DNA from: Nocardioidaceae bacterium
Lineage (GTDB): Bacteria; Actinomycetota; Actinomycetes; Propionibacteriales; Nocardioidaceae
Assembly (NCBI GenBank): GCA_013811715.1
Contig: JACCUS010000103.1
Coordinates: 1-13,310 of the forward strand
Reading direction: 5' to 3'
Length of the DNA: 13,310 bases
Part shown: in pieces, positions 13,083-13,310 of the stretch
Layout of the letters: each line of letters begins with the position of its first letter
Position numbering within the stretch: the first letter of the stretch is position 1
Translations under genes and position numbers: made by a program
The notes under the pieces: model-generated
Seen by the model: only the letters and a program-made list of their open reading frames with translations
What the model was told of the DNA's origin: nothing
Databases searched by the model: none

Positions 13083-13310
13083 CGGCGACGGGCTCGCCGG
13101 CCACCGCGGTGTCAGCGCCGCAGCAATCGGAGTTCTGGTCGCCGCTGGCGCTGAAGGTGGGGCTGTCGGCGAGGACGGTGTAGACCTCCCAGCGCTCCCC
13201 GTCGGGGGAGCCCTCGACCCAGAATTTGTCCTGCATGGCGTAGCAGCAGGTGGTGGCGCGCTCGTCGACCGAGGCGAGGCCGGCCTCGGCGAGCCGGGTC
13301 TGCTCGGCGT
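13069..13310 (-). CDS. arsI: ArsI/CadI-family glyoxalase-fold metalloid resistance protein, C-terminal part
   Basis: The 3' 79 codons of a minus-strand gene whose 5' part lies outside the window. The visible part reads ERATTCCYAMQDKFWVEGSP and continues to RWEVYTVLADS. This is the C-terminal half of the vicinal-oxygen-chelate family that includes ArsI (Fe(II)-dependent C-As lyase, which demethylates trivalent organoarsenicals) and the cadmium-induced CadI. The adjacent cysteine pair CC (21-22 of this fragment) is the thiol site that binds the arsenical. Glu41 in WEVYT matches the third metal ligand; the two His ligands would lie upstream. Further cysteine pairs follow, in SDCC (60-63) and at the very end (TCC-stop). 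An ars operon may continue beyond the window edge. ArsI versus CadI cannot be settled from the fragment. Confidence 0.85.
   Translation of the reverse strand, partial: AEQTRLAEAGLASVDERATTCCYAMQDKFWVEGSPDGERWEVYTVLADSPTFSASGDQNSDCCGADTAVAGEPVAATCC

Noticed and set aside
1..13310. CRISPR arrays, transposases, phage genes or attachment sites
   Set aside because: I saw no regularly spaced repeats, no transposase or integrase motifs and no tRNA-linked direct repeats anywhere in the window.

Overview
The window is high-GC DNA with many GTG starts. The gene order rpsB-tsf-pyrH-frr-cdsA, an S2 protein beginning like mycobacterial S2, a MmyB-type regulator and several apparently leaderless genes all point to an actinomycete. 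Nocardioides and its relatives (Propionibacteriales) are my best guess, which is inference from gene content and not a database result.

Layout. (1) 26-4311, + strand: a translation and membrane-lipid housekeeping block of ribosomal protein S2, EF-Ts, UMP kinase, ribosome recycling factor and CDP-diglyceride synthase, with short gaps and probably largely co-transcribed. (2) 4312-4621: a 310-base gene-free stretch between convergent genes. It holds a compound 53-base hairpin and a separate 10-bp inverted repeat. (3) 4622-7265: an alpha/beta hydrolase (-), a secreted six-Asp-box propeller protein (+) with a clear leaderless promoter, and a short-chain dehydrogenase (-). (4) 7378-9528: a MmyB-like regulator divergent from the dehydrogenase, then an ECF sigma factor overlapping a gene for a single-pass membrane protein, probably its partner. 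(5) 9536-10991: a SpoU-family rRNA methyltransferase (-) and a histidine phosphatase (+), which diverge from 40 bp holding two interlocked leaderless promoters. (6) 11030-13011: rlmN and a HAD/Cof phosphatase. (7) 13008-13310: a 24-codon remnant (or microORF) of a DCC-type thiol oxidoreductase, overlapping tail-to-tail with the 3' part of an ArsI/CadI metalloid-resistance gene that runs off the window.

How it fits together. The left block serves ribosome assembly and function, UMP phosphorylation and phospholipid synthesis. rlmN and the SpoU enzyme continue the ribosome theme. The genes between cdsA and rlmN are of mixed strand and mixed function and look like an accessory insertion into a conserved neighbourhood. 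I saw no tRNA, rRNA, CRISPR array, transposase or phage gene. No complete new system is evident. The least explained signals are the compound hairpin at 4432-4484, the nested dyads in front of the sigma gene, the divergent leaderless promoter pair, and the truncated CxxC gene beside arsI.
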